The notes beneath the pieces are model-generated. The model had not been told where the DNA came from and searched no databases. It saw only the letters and a list, made by a program, of their open reading frames with translations. Below, in pieces: positions 19,193 through 28,039 of a stretch of DNA of 64,000 nucleotides. The stretch lies in NCBI RefSeq assembly GCF_024346755.1, contig NZ_AP024862.1, positions 806,001-870,000 of the forward strand, in the 5' to 3' direction. How positions within the stretch are numbered: the first letter of the stretch is position 1; each line of letters opens with the position of its first letter. The translations under genes and the position numbers were made by a program. This DNA is from Vibrio aerogenes. Its GTDB lineage: Bacteria > Pseudomonadota > Gammaproteobacteria > Enterobacterales > Vibrionaceae.

Positions 19193-19248
19193 TTATTTAA
19201 TCCTTTCATCGTAAAACTAATAGTGTGGGTATGACATCATTCAGCGTT

Positions 19249-20676
19249 TTAACTCTTGTCTGCCTGATATCCACCTCCCAGCGCATGAATCAGTGTCAGA
19301 TCCAATGTGAATGCTCTTGCCCGGACATTCACTAATGCTCTCTCACTATTAATCAATGCATTTTCAGCACTTAATACATCCAGATAAGTGGCCAGCCCAC
19401 CTTGATAGCGGTTACTGGCGATCTGATGTGCCTCTCTTGCAGCTTCAACAGCCTGACGGGATTTTTCTATTTGAGAATCAAGTGCTTTTGTACTTGTAAC
19501 AACATCTGCAACATCATGTAATGCCTGAATCAACGTGTCATTGTACTGACCAACGGCCGTTTCATAGTTGGCTTCAGCTGAAGTCAGCTGACCTTCCAGC
19601 CGGCCACCGGAAAAAATGGGTAAATAAATAGCCGGGCCGATACTGCCGGCATCATTGCCGGTCCGGAAAAGGTTATCCAGCCCAAAAGCCTGGTAACCGA
19701 TAAAGGCAGAAAGACTGACATCCGGGTAGAACTGCGCGCGTGCAACCCCGATTCTCTGGGCTGCTGCTTCTGCACGCCAGCGTGCTGCAGAGACATCAGG
19801 CCGATGCCCCAAAAGTCCAACGCCCAGATCACCGGGAAGTCCAAATGTCCGGGATAAATGCACATCAGGCCGTGTGACAGATAAAGCTTTATCCGGACCA
19901 TCGCCAACCAGGGCTGCAATGGCATTTTTCTGTAGCTGAACGGATTCTTTGAGACTCAGTAATTCAGCTTCAACACTGGCAACAGCAGATTTTGCCTGAC
20001 TGACAGCACCTTTGGTTTCCAGGCCATTCCGGTAACGTTTAGTCAATAACTCCGCCGTTTGACGTCTGACATGGACCGCAGCAGCAACAGTATCTTCATT
20101 AGCATATAATCTCGCCAGTTCAGCATAAGCCTGAGCAATCGATGTCGATAGCATCAGGCGTGTCGCAGCCTGCTCTGCTTTTGCAGCAGCCAGCTCAGAA
20201 ACGGCAGCGGCAACAGACGCTTTATTTTTTCCCCAGAAATCAAGATCGTAAGAAAAATTCAGTGTCAAAGATCCATAGTCATTCCAGTTTGCAGGCGGCG
20301 CATAAGACTGGTAGCGATAGCTGACTTTGGTCTGAGAAGCATTTGCGGACAAACCTGCCTGAATTTTTCTCAGTGCACCAGTCTGCTGTGCAATCCCCTC
20401 ATAATTTCTCAGCCGGGCTCTGGCGACCTGCATTGTCGGAGAATCTGAAAGCGCTGTTTCAATCAACTGAGTTAACTGGTGATCCTGATAACGCGTCCAC
20501 CAATGATCATCCGGCCAGTCAATGGCTGAAATTTCCTGAAATGTTTTTGTATACCCTGCCTCATCTGCTGACTTGACGGATGTCAGGGTTTCATCCGGCG
20601 GCGTCATACAGCCGCTGAGCAAGAGTGTACTTGCTATTAGTGTCAGACCTGACCGGAAAACTGGCTTACTCATCAT
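19249..20676 (-). CDS. Outer-membrane efflux lipoprotein (NodT/OprM family)
   Basis: Outer-membrane channel of the efflux pump, 475 residues. It begins with a lipoprotein signal (LIASTLLLSGCMTPP), so the mature protein is probably acylated at the cysteine. Two internally similar outer-membrane-efflux repeats follow, with typical motifs such as GLLGHRPDVSAARWRAEAA and the C-terminal NRYQGGLATYLDVLSAENAL. It is the first gene of the operon, with GAAGG before the ATG. The strong operator between it and the TetR gene suggests that this promoter is the repressed one. It resembles VceC of V. cholerae in role. Confidence 0.92.
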   Translation of the reverse strand: MMSKPVFRSGLTLIASTLLLSGCMTPPDETLTSVKSADEAGYTKTFQEISAIDWPDDHWWTRYQDHQLTQLIETALSDSPTMQVARARLRNYEGIAQQTGALRKIQAGLSANASQTKVSYRYQSYAPPANWNDYGSLTLNFSYDLDFWGKNKASVAAAVSELAAAKAEQAATRLMLSTSIAQAYAELARLYANEDTVAAAVHVRRQTAELLTKRYRNGLETKGAVSQAKSAVASVEAELLSLKESVQLQKNAIAALVGDGPDKALSVTRPDVHLSRTFGLPGDLGVGLLGHRPDVSAARWRAEAAAQRIGVARAQFYPDVSLSAFIGYQAFGLDNLFRTGNDAGSIGPAIYLPIFSGGRLEGQLTSAEANYETAVGQYNDTLIQALHDVADVVTSTKALDSQIEKSRQAVEAAREAHQIASNRYQGGLATYLDVLSAENALINSERALVNVRARAFTLDLTLIHALGGGYQADKS

Positions 20677-20720
20677 GCATTGCCTTCATTACATCTGTTG
20701 TATATAAAAAGTTATAACTA

Positions 20721-20737
20721 AACTGTACCGTACAGTT
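20721..20737. promoter_or_regulatory. TetR-family operator
   Basis: AACTGTAC-C-GTACAGTT: a perfect 8-bp inverted repeat around one central base. It lies midway between the divergent TetR and efflux genes. Size and symmetry are typical of TetR-family operators, and a TTGACA hexamer adjoins it at 20744. Confidence 0.75.
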
Positions 20738-20802
20738 ATACTCTTGACAGGAGGACAAAGTCAAGCGAAACTCTTTGCGGTTTTTCAGTTGGAGTTCATT
20801 TC

Positions 20803-21399
20803 ATGCGGGTAAAAAGCGAAGCACGCCGTCAGGCTATTCTGGATATTGCAAAAGAAGCATTTATCAAACAGGGATTCGAACAAACATCCATGTCTGCAAT
20901 TGCGAAAAAGCTCGGTGGTTCAAAAGCGACGCTTTACAATTATTTCAATTCAAAGGAAGCAATATTTCTGGCAGTCATGCGCGCTTCAATTTCGGATCAA
21001 CTCGTCAAAGCATTTCATGGCTTATCAGAAAAAGAGGGGCTGGAAGTAACCCTGAGTGAAATGGGGGTTATCTATCTGAAATCTATTCTGAACCCGGAAG
21101 TTACGGCTATTCGTAAACTCGCTCTGTCAGAGTCAGAACGTTCTGATATCGGGTGTTTCTTTTATGAAAACGGGCCTAAAAAAGGCTGGAGAACTGTTGA
21201 ACGATTCATTGCTTCACAAGTTGAAAGTGGCAACCTGATCCCATGTAATACAGAAATTGCTACAGCACAGCTAAAAGCGTTACTTGATGCAGAATTAGTA
21301 GAACCCTACGAATTCGGGGTCATTGATAAACCTGATGATGAGAAAATCGAACAGGTCGTTAACCGCGCCATCAACAGTTTTATCCGTTTATATACATAG
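20803..21399 (+). CDS. TetR-family repressor of the efflux operon
   Basis: Transcriptional repressor of 198 residues. The N-terminal helix-turn-helix (about residues 10-56) reads RQAILDIAKEAFIKQGFEQTSMSAIAKKLGGSKATLYNYF, split by the turn. The C-terminal domain is an AcrR/YcdC-like ligand pocket ending in a helix with NRAINSFIRLY. A GGAG ribosome site lies 8 bp before the ATG. Divergent to the efflux operon with a perfect operator between, so local repression relieved by pump substrates is the obvious model. The stop is followed by the same 14-bp stretch seen after ganR. Confidence 0.9.
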   Translation: MRVKSEARRQAILDIAKEAFIKQGFEQTSMSAIAKKLGGSKATLYNYFNSKEAIFLAVMRASISDQLVKAFHGLSEKEGLEVTLSEMGVIYLKSILNPEVTAIRKLALSESERSDIGCFFYENGPKKGWRTVERFIASQVESGNLIPCNTEIATAQLKALLDAELVEPYEFGVIDKPDDEKIEQVVNRAINSFIRLYT

Positions 21400-21492
21400 G
21401 GTCTGTTGATATTCAGGTAACGCCCTGAACACCATTCTGTTATTATTTCAAACCTTTAAAACTGCGGATGACATCCGATCTGCTGCAATGAC

Positions 21493-22809
21493 ATGACTAT
21501 GACACAATCGATACATCGCGGTGAAATATTACATTTCCCCGCAACTACTTCTAATCCTGAACAAAACCATGAATACCTGCAAGATGGTATTTTAATCACT
21601 GAAAATGGCTTGATCACGGCCTTAGCCGATGCACAAACGTTCCTGAACAGCCTTTCAGAACAAGAACTTTCTCATGTTTTACCCGGAATGATTCACCATA
21701 AAGGGTTACTGATTCCCGGTATGATTGACAGCCATGTTCACTACCCTCAAATGGAAATGATCGCCAGCTATGGTACACAATTACTGGACTGGCTGAATGA
21801 ATATACATTTCCGGCAGAAGCAAAATTCTGCAACAGTGAATACGCGGCGAAGCAGGCAAAGCAGTTTATTGAGCAGCTATTCGCACATGGCACGACAACA
21901 GCCAGTGTATTTGCAACCGTTCATCCCGAATCAGTGAATGCATTTTTCAGTGCCGCCGAGGCCTGTCAGGCCAGAATGATTTGCGGTAAAGTCATGATGG
22001 ATCGCAACTGCCCTGATAATCTCAAAGACACTGCCGAATCAGGTTATGCTCAGACCAGACAACTCATTGAACAATGGCATAAGCAAGGGCGATCTTTATA
22101 TGCCATTACACCTCGGTTTGCCCCGACCAGCTCGCCAGAACAGTTGAAAAAAGCCGGACAATTAGCCAAACAGCACCCGGATACATTTATCCAGACTCAC
22201 CTCAGTGAAAACATTCAGGAAATTGAATGGGTCAAGTCATTATATCCGGAGTCTCCCGATTATCTGGGAGTGTATGAAAAATACGATTTGGTCCGGGAAA
22301 GAGCTTTATTTGGTCATTGTATTCACCTTGAATCCCGTGAATATCAGGTTTTAAAACGGGAACAGGCCGGAATTATTTTTTGCCCGACATCGAATTTATT
22401 CATAGGCAGCGGACTGTTCCCCTACTTCGATGTCAAAGATAAAAATATCCCGGTCGCAATTGCCAGTGATGTTGGCGCAGGGACAAGCCTGAGTCTGTTG
22501 ACCAATCAGGCTGAAGCTTACAAGATTTTGCAACTGCAAAAGCAGAATCTGAATCCTCTTGAAGCACTTTATTTATGTACGCAGGGAGCTGCCGATACCA
22601 TGCGTCTGTCTGATAAGATCGGCAACCTGAACCCCGGAACCGAGGCTGACTTTGTTGAGCTGGATTTCTCCGCTCTGCCAATGCTTTCACAGCGCACAAA
22701 ACAAGCGAAATCTCTTACAGAAAAACTGTTCGCACTTATGATTCTCGGAGATGATCGCGTCATTCGCCGCACTTATGTTCATGGTCAATGTATTTATACC
22801 CGCGAATAA
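21493..22809 (+). CDS. guaD: Guanine deaminase
   Basis: Hydrolyses guanine to xanthine and ammonia in purine salvage or catabolism. The protein has 438 residues, the normal length for GuaD of the amidohydrolase superfamily. Zinc ligands are visible: HVHYPQ near residue 80 (PGMIDSHVHYPQ), THLSEN near 236, GHCIHL near 277 and the aspartate in ASDVGAGTS near 328. The start is uncertain: ATG at 21493 or 21499, with no strong ribosome site. The next gene, 44 bp on, is a modD homologue, and the two are probably co-transcribed. Xanthine, the product, is normally oxidised by a molybdenum enzyme, which may explain that pairing; no xanthine dehydrogenase gene is in the window. Confidence 0.93.
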   Translation: MTMTQSIHRGEILHFPATTSNPEQNHEYLQDGILITENGLITALADAQTFLNSLSEQELSHVLPGMIHHKGLLIPGMIDSHVHYPQMEMIASYGTQLLDWLNEYTFPAEAKFCNSEYAAKQAKQFIEQLFAHGTTTASVFATVHPESVNAFFSAAEACQARMICGKVMMDRNCPDNLKDTAESGYAQTRQLIEQWHKQGRSLYAITPRFAPTSSPEQLKKAGQLAKQHPDTFIQTHLSENIQEIEWVKSLYPESPDYLGVYEKYDLVRERALFGHCIHLESREYQVLKREQAGIIFCPTSNLFIGSGLFPYFDVKDKNIPVAIASDVGAGTSLSLLTNQAEAYKILQLQKQNLNPLEALYLCTQGAADTMRLSDKIGNLNPGTEADFVELDFSALPMLSQRTKQAKSLTEKLFALMILGDDRVIRRTYVHGQCIYTRE

Positions 22810-22853
22810 CTGATGTCCTCCATCGCTGAAAATCACAAATATGATGAGGAAAT

Positions 22854-23708
22854 ATGATGAATTTTTATATCTCTGATACCGAAGTAGAGAAAATACTGGA
22901 AGAAGATATCTCCACGATAGATTTAACATCTTTAGCACTGTCACTCAAAGATGAGCCTGCATCCATCACTTTTCAGGCCAGACACCTGACGATGATCAGC
23001 GCCGTTGAAGAAGTTGTCACGATTCTGAAGAAGCTCAATCTGACTGTAACCAGCTTTAAGCCATCAGGTACTCTCATCCAACCGGGAGAGTCTTTTATTC
23101 AGGCACAAGGTATGTCTTCAGCGATTCAGATCGCATGGCGGACATGCAGTAAAACACTGGAATATTTTTCAGGCGTTGCCACAAGAACGCATCATATGGT
23201 CACAATGGCCCGGAAAATAAATCCGAAGGTGACCATCGCTACAACCCGGAAAAATATCCCCGGCACTAAAAAAATGGCAATTAAGTCCATTATATGTGGT
23301 GGCGCAATTCCACACAGATTAGGGCTTTCAGAGACTGTACTGGTTTTTGGAGAACACATGACGATGATGGGTGGGCTCGATACCTTTATCGAACGTTTAC
23401 CCGAAATTAAGACCAGAATGATTGAGAAAAAAATTGGTGCCGAAGCGCATTCTTTTGAAGCAGGAATTCAACTTGTTCATGCAGGTATCGATTTTGTTCA
23501 GCTGGATAAATTTGATATTCAATCCACAGCAACATTTATAGAGAAAGCAAAACACATCAACAAGAATATAATTGTGATTGCAACCGGTAACATTAATATT
23601 GAAAATATTGAAGATTATACAAAAACCGGAGCTGATGTGATCAATACCTCATTTCCATATCATGGAAAGCCAGCAGATATTAAAGCTGAAATAAAATTAT
23701 TGAAATAA
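22854..23708 (+). CDS. modD: ModD-family protein (NadC-like phosphoribosyltransferase fold)
   Basis: Homologue of ModD, a protein related to quinolinate phosphoribosyltransferase (NadC) and often linked to molybdate transport genes; its reaction is not established to my knowledge. The protein has 284 residues. Family landmarks are the N-terminal EEDISTIDLTSLAL, the TCSKTLEYFSGVATRTHHMV segment, ATTRKNIPGTKKMAIKSII, GGAIPHRLGLSETVLVF, and the late segments VQLDKFD and IATGNINIENIEDYTKTGAD. TTRKNIPGTK corresponds to the substrate-binding TRKT region of NadC. Start codons at 22854 and 22857 are adjacent. Codon use and AT richness rise toward the end, merging into an AT-rich intergenic region. 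Confidence 0.85.
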   Translation: MMNFYISDTEVEKILEEDISTIDLTSLALSLKDEPASITFQARHLTMISAVEEVVTILKKLNLTVTSFKPSGTLIQPGESFIQAQGMSSAIQIAWRTCSKTLEYFSGVATRTHHMVTMARKINPKVTIATTRKNIPGTKKMAIKSIICGGAIPHRLGLSETVLVFGEHMTMMGGLDTFIERLPEIKTRMIEKKIGAEAHSFEAGIQLVHAGIDFVQLDKFDIQSTATFIEKAKHINKNIIVIATGNINIENIEDYTKTGADVINTSFPYHGKPADIKAEIKLLK

Positions 23709-24363
23709 TTAATTTAATTTATTTAAACAATCTCTCATATTAGAATATAAGCTCTATATATCAACATGATTAATTGTGCTTATATTCTATTCAAAGAGGT
23801 ATATCATTTCCCTATAAAACAAAATTAACACCATTTACAATCTATATAAAAACATTTCAAATCATTAGTATTAATAATTAATATCCTATATACTTTCCAC
23901 AAAAATATGCATTAGAATGCACTTAAAAATGAAACTTATGTTTACCAAAAACAAAATGAACGTCATTCATAACTCATATTTATTGATATATATCACCCAT
24001 TCAATGAGTCACTAAAAATAAAAATATAATTAATAATCAGGCATTATTTATTCGAAAAACATTCGATAATTATTTCTCTGGACATGTAAATTAATGCAAT
24101 ATAAATTATGACCATGGTTTTGAAACGATATTTCAATTTATGTTAAGTTTAAACATAAATAATAATCACATCAAATGAGATAGACGTATTTAACAAAACC
24201 TGTGTGATAAAAGTATAAGTAGTAAGGATGTAAATTGTTTCTATTATTCAATTTACCAGAAATATTTAACTATAAGTAGTATATCCCCCCAATCACTGAG
24301 GTCATGACTTCATCAACAGCAGGATATACGTGTCTGTAAAATACATCATAGAGAAATAAAAAA
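23709..24363 (+). promoter_or_regulatory. Very AT-rich 655-bp region before the pectate lyase gene
   Basis: No gene is visible. Base composition is much more AT-rich than the flanking genes, with many short palindromes. A KdgR-like box lies at 24121. It probably carries the pectate lyase promoter and sites for nucleoid proteins. Confidence 0.6.
24121..24135. promoter_or_regulatory. Candidate KdgR-type operator
   Basis: TGAAACGATATTTCA resembles the KdgR consensus (TGAAACAnYGTTTCA in the core), with two mismatches. KdgR controls pectinase genes in gammaproteobacteria; the next gene is a pectate lyase starting 229 bp downstream. Confidence 0.5.
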
Positions 24364-25527
24364 ATGAAATTAAAAACAATCTATAAATCATCTCTGGGAT
24401 TAGCCATCAGCGCTGTACTGGCTGGTGTTGTTGCTACACCTGCACTGGCAGGCTCTGTTGCAACAAATGCAGCACTTGAACGTGCAGATATCGGCTTTGC
24501 AACACAAAACGGAGGCACCACCGGCGGTGCGAAGGCCAGCAGTAAAAATATCTTTACTGTAAAAAATATCAGTCAGTTTAAGGCTGCATTAAAAGCCAAT
24601 AAAGGTCAGCCACGTATTATTCAGGTTAAAGGCATCATCGATGTAAGTGGCGGTAAAGCTTACTCCAGCTTTAATGATCAGAAAAAACGTTCTCAGTTAC
24701 AGATTCCATCAAATACAACAGTCATCGGTATCACCAGCAATTCAGGTTTCAAAAAAGGTTCTTTGATCATTAAAAATGCAAAAAATGTCATTGTCCGTAA
24801 CCTGTATGTTGAATCTCCTGTTGATGTTGCACCTCATTTTGAAAAAGGTGATGGCTGGAATGCAGAATGGGATGGTATGAACATTATCAAATCAACGAAT
24901 GTCTGGGTTGACCATATGACGTTTGATGATGGTTCATTTACTGACAATCAATATAAAACCAAAGATGGCTGGAAATATGTTCAGCATGATGGTGAGCTGG
25001 ACATCAAACACGGTAGTGACTTCGTAACAGTTTCCTACTCTGTATTTAAAAACCACGACAAAACAATGTTGATCGGTCACAGTGCAAGTAACAGTAAAGA
25101 AGATGCAGGCCACCTGCGTGTGACACTGGCAGATAATATCTTCCACAAAATTGAACAGCGTACACCACGGGTCAGATTCGGTAAAATTCACTCATTCAAT
25201 AACGTATTCAAAGGTGATGCCAAAGCAAGTGTTTACGCTTTTAAAGCCGGATACGGACTTGGCCAGAAAGGTTCAATTCGTTCAGAAAACAACGACTACC
25301 ATATCAATAATCTAAAAGATATTTGTAAATTCGTTGATGTGAAGAAGAAAAACAGCACATTGGTTGACTCAAATTCACTGTATAACGGTAAAACAGTCAG
25401 TCTGTCCAAATGCGGTCCTTCAAGCAACGTAACATGGAGTGTTCCTTACAGCTATACACTTCATTATGCGAAAAGCATGGATAAATATCTGACTGCACAC
25501 GCTGGCGCAGGGCATTTATCTCTGTAA
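24364..25527 (+). CDS. Secreted pectate lyase, polysaccharide lyase family 1
   Basis: Extracellular enzyme that cleaves polygalacturonate by beta-elimination with calcium. The protein has 387 residues: a signal peptide LGLAISAVLAGVVATPALA, then a parallel beta-helix. PL1 features visible are VKGIIDVSG near residue 94, WDGMNIIKSTNVWVDHMTF, DGELDIKHGSDFVTVSYS (calcium-binding aspartates) and RTPRVRFGKIHSFNNVF with the catalytic arginine region. The paired VWVDH and HSFNNVF motifs are diagnostic. The ribosome site is weak (AGAG). It is flanked by an AT-rich promoter region with a KdgR-like box and by a clear terminator, so it is a single-gene unit. Probably leaves the cell through type II secretion. 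Confidence 0.94.
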   Translation: MKLKTIYKSSLGLAISAVLAGVVATPALAGSVATNAALERADIGFATQNGGTTGGAKASSKNIFTVKNISQFKAALKANKGQPRIIQVKGIIDVSGGKAYSSFNDQKKRSQLQIPSNTTVIGITSNSGFKKGSLIIKNAKNVIVRNLYVESPVDVAPHFEKGDGWNAEWDGMNIIKSTNVWVDHMTFDDGSFTDNQYKTKDGWKYVQHDGELDIKHGSDFVTVSYSVFKNHDKTMLIGHSASNSKEDAGHLRVTLADNIFHKIEQRTPRVRFGKIHSFNNVFKGDAKASVYAFKAGYGLGQKGSIRSENNDYHINNLKDICKFVDVKKKNSTLVDSNSLYNGKTVSLSKCGPSSNVTWSVPYSYTLHYAKSMDKYLTAHAGAGHLSL

Positions 25528-25550
25528 TCCGGCTCATCGGTCATCAAGAC

Positions 25551-25586
25551 AAATATTCCGGGGATTCCCTGCTCCGGAATATTTTT
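25551..25586 (+). terminator. Terminator after the pectate lyase gene
   Basis: AAATATTCCGG (25551-25561) pairs with CCGGAATATTT (25574-25584), followed by more T. It lies 23 bp after the stop. Confidence 0.85.
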
Positions 25587-25684
25587 TCCGTATTTCTTCC
25601 CCGCCAGGTTTATCTTTTTTATTCTCCTTTCCCGGATCATGCTAAACTTCCCAGATATGACCCTGCTAAAAAAAGGAATAAACA

Positions 25685-26335
25685 ATGAAAAGAGTCGCTG
25701 TTATTTTAAGTGGATGTGGCGTATTTGATGGCGCTGAAATTCACGAAAGTATTCTCTCCCTGCTTTCAGTAGAACGTCATGGTGGCAGTTGGCACTGCTT
25801 TGCACCGGATATTGATCAGCTTCATGTCATCGACCACAGAACCGGAGAGGTCACAGAAGAAACAAGAAACGTACTCACCGAAGCCGCACGGATTGCCAGA
25901 GGAGAGATCGAAGATCTGGCGACTTTGAATCCTGAAAAATATGACGCTTTACTGGTTCCCGGCGGATTTGGTGCAGCAAAAAATTTAACTGACTTTGCCG
26001 TAAACGGTGCTCAGTGCAGTATCAATACACACGTCGCATCGGCTTGCCGGGCCTTTGCTCATGCCGGGAAACCAGCAGGTTATTTATGTATAGCCCCAAC
26101 CATCATTCCGATGATTTATGAGAAAGGTGTGAAAGGAACGATAGGGCATGACACAGACACCGCTGCTGCATTTAATCAAATGGGCGGTGAGCATATTGAC
26201 TGTGATGTCGATGATATTGTCTACGACGAGCGTTACCACGTGTTGTCCACACCAGCTTACATGCTGGCAGGTAATATTTCCGAAGCTGCCGAAGGAATCG
26301 ACAAACTGATCAGGAAGTTAATCTCTATTGCCTGA
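25685..26335 (+). CDS. elbB: ElbB/ES1-type glyoxalase of the DJ-1/PfpI superfamily
   Basis: Cytoplasmic protein of 216 residues in the DJ-1/PfpI fold, matching ElbB (also called glyoxalase 3-like or isoprenoid biosynthesis protein). Family features are VAVILSGCGVFDGAEIHES at the N-terminus and LLVPGGFGAAKNL near residue 97. The expected nucleophilic cysteine is in ASACRAF near residue 120, and GTIGHDTDTAAAF follows later. The exact substrate is uncertain. It stands alone between the pectate lyase terminator and a GC-rich hairpin. Confidence 0.92.
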   Translation: MKRVAVILSGCGVFDGAEIHESILSLLSVERHGGSWHCFAPDIDQLHVIDHRTGEVTEETRNVLTEAARIARGEIEDLATLNPEKYDALLVPGGFGAAKNLTDFAVNGAQCSINTHVASACRAFAHAGKPAGYLCIAPTIIPMIYEKGVKGTIGHDTDTAAAFNQMGGEHIDCDVDDIVYDERYHVLSTPAYMLAGNISEAAEGIDKLIRKLISIA

Positions 26336-26372
26336 CCCTTTTTTTCTCTGATATTTTTTCATTTCTCATCTG

Positions 26373-26400
26373 ACCCCGGAACAACCTGAACCGGGGTTAA
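26373..26400 (+). terminator. Probable terminator after elbB
   Basis: ACCCCGG (26373-26379) and CCGGGGT (26391-26397) form a 7-bp GC stem with an 11-base loop, followed by TAAATTTT. Only a modest T-run. Confidence 0.5.
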
Positions 26401-26430
26401 ATTTTGCCACATCCTGAGGTTTTTGGGTTA

Positions 26431-26452
26431 TATGTAAATTATTATTTACATA
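26431..26452. promoter_or_regulatory. Inverted repeat upstream of the first secreted paralogue
   Basis: TATGTAAAT-TATT-ATTTACATA: a perfect 9-bp inverted repeat with a 4-bp spacer, 136 bp before the start of the next gene. Candidate operator; the regulator is unknown. Confidence 0.4.
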
Positions 26453-26588
26453 ACGACCTGAAATGTCTGATTCATCCCAAGCTTTACATCCAGAATATAT
26501 TCAACTAATTTCAATCCTACACCAACATATGAAACTCGTTTTATATGTTGGCTATACCCTCATTCAACAATTGATATTTGGAGATATT

Positions 26589-27635
26589 ATGTTGAAATTA
26601 AACAGTATGCTATCTACAGCACTTTGTACAGCCGCTGCGCTCACATCTCTTCAGGCTTTTGCGATAGATAAGTCTGCGATTGCTGAACAGATCGCGTCTC
26701 AGTTACAAGAATCAGCCAATTTAAATAACGATATTCAAAATATTGAGCGATCTCATACGCCTGTTCTTGTCAATGCCTTCTTAAATTCTGAACACAAACT
26801 CTCTGCAGATGATATTGGTGAAAACACAGAAATGTGGTTGTATTTACCAAAAGACCGGGCTTTAAGTGATGACTTATCTGATTTAGTTGTTTCTTATCCA
26901 CCTGCCGGTGATGAAAAAAGCTGGACAGAAGCAGAAGGCTATGCGCTCGATGGCGATAAAGTTCAGCTGGATGTCAATCATGCACCGGATATACCTGTGG
27001 TTGTGATTGATGATCATGGCTATTACGCAATGAAAGATAAGGTCAATCACCTGAACAAAATGCTGAAGAAAAGTGGTTTACAGAAAGACATGCCATTACC
27101 TTCCGTCACAACAGCAGCCGCAACCGGATTTGAGTCATCTAAAATCACCAAAATAAAATTTGCTGACACAAAAGAGAGCTGGCTCAAAGGCGCAGCTGAA
27201 ATGTATGCCCTGGTCACCGGTGTTTTGTCAAAGAATGACCCGCAGATTGTTGCCGTAGAAATGCCCTATCTCGATTACAATGAAACCACTTATTATCCGG
27301 ATCAAATCTTCATTAACTGGTCTATCTACGATTATGCAGCTGTCGATATGTTGTTCTACGAACATGATAACGATACGAACTATAAACAGATCGTACAGGC
27401 GCTGGTCACAGCAGTGGGTGCTGCGGGTTCTCTTGCAGGCTGGCCACCGGCAAGTGCAATCGCAGAAATCACTAACCGTGTTATCGCAGCGATGCCTGAT
27501 TCATGGTACACCGATCAGGATGACTTCGCTGACTCCTGCTACACCATGCTAAAAGGTAAAACTTATAAAGATAAAATTTGCGCCAGCCAAAATGTAAAAT
27601 TTGATATGGAACCATTCTATGTCGATGCAAATTAG
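26589..27635 (+). CDS. Secreted protein of unknown function, copy 1 of a tandem pair
   Basis: A 348-residue exported protein. The start at 26589 is chosen because GGAG lies 6 bp upstream and a signal peptide (MLSTALCTAAALTSLQAFA) follows directly. The mature part begins IDKSAIAEQIASQL. The sequence has no membrane helix after the signal. Recognisable blocks are SHTPVLVNAFL, TEMWLYLPKDRAL, VAVEMPYLDY and VTAVGAAGSLAGW. Two cysteines 14 positions apart near the C-terminus (CYTMLKGKTYKDKIC) are conserved in the neighbour and may form a disulphide. I do not recognise a characterised family; from memory it could belong to a Vibrio domain of unknown function such as DUF3103, unverified. The next gene is a paralogue. 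Confidence 0.82.
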   Translation: MLKLNSMLSTALCTAAALTSLQAFAIDKSAIAEQIASQLQESANLNNDIQNIERSHTPVLVNAFLNSEHKLSADDIGENTEMWLYLPKDRALSDDLSDLVVSYPPAGDEKSWTEAEGYALDGDKVQLDVNHAPDIPVVVIDDHGYYAMKDKVNHLNKMLKKSGLQKDMPLPSVTTAAATGFESSKITKIKFADTKESWLKGAAEMYALVTGVLSKNDPQIVAVEMPYLDYNETTYYPDQIFINWSIYDYAAVDMLFYEHDNDTNYKQIVQALVTAVGAAGSLAGWPPASAIAEITNRVIAAMPDSWYTDQDDFADSCYTMLKGKTYKDKICASQNVKFDMEPFYVDAN

Positions 27636-28039
27636 TCTTTAAATTTATTTCATAATCTTATCCAGATAGTTCATGATTCAGGCGCAGTCACAAGGCTGCG
27701 CCTCATCACACAGAGGCGTTGATGCTGCCCTCCTGTAGTAAAAAATATGAATTATTCTCAGAATCAATGTCGTTCCGGCAAGCGCTTACACAATAGGTGA
27801 GAGATTAATTCCATTAATCCTGACCATCTCCTCTCCATTTGAGCAGAATAAAAAAACGTAAAATTTAAAATTTCAGAATATAAATCCAATCAACATGCCA
27901 CACCATATGCTTATAGATTAATATCTTTCGCATTCTTCCTATTTTTCATCAAATGCTTTACAGAAAAAAATTCATCATGATATGGTTTGGGCAATATATG
28001 AACAATGAGTCATATATTATTCAACTATTTGGAGAAATC
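27636..28039 (+). other. Spacer between the two secreted paralogues
   Basis: 404 bp with no gene. It holds a short GC hairpin, GGCGCAG...CTGCGCC (27681-27702), without a T-run, perhaps a weak terminator for copy 1. An AT-rich part probably carries a promoter for copy 2. The last 40 bp resemble the region before copy 1 (ATTCAAC and ATTTGGAGA). Confidence 0.45.
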
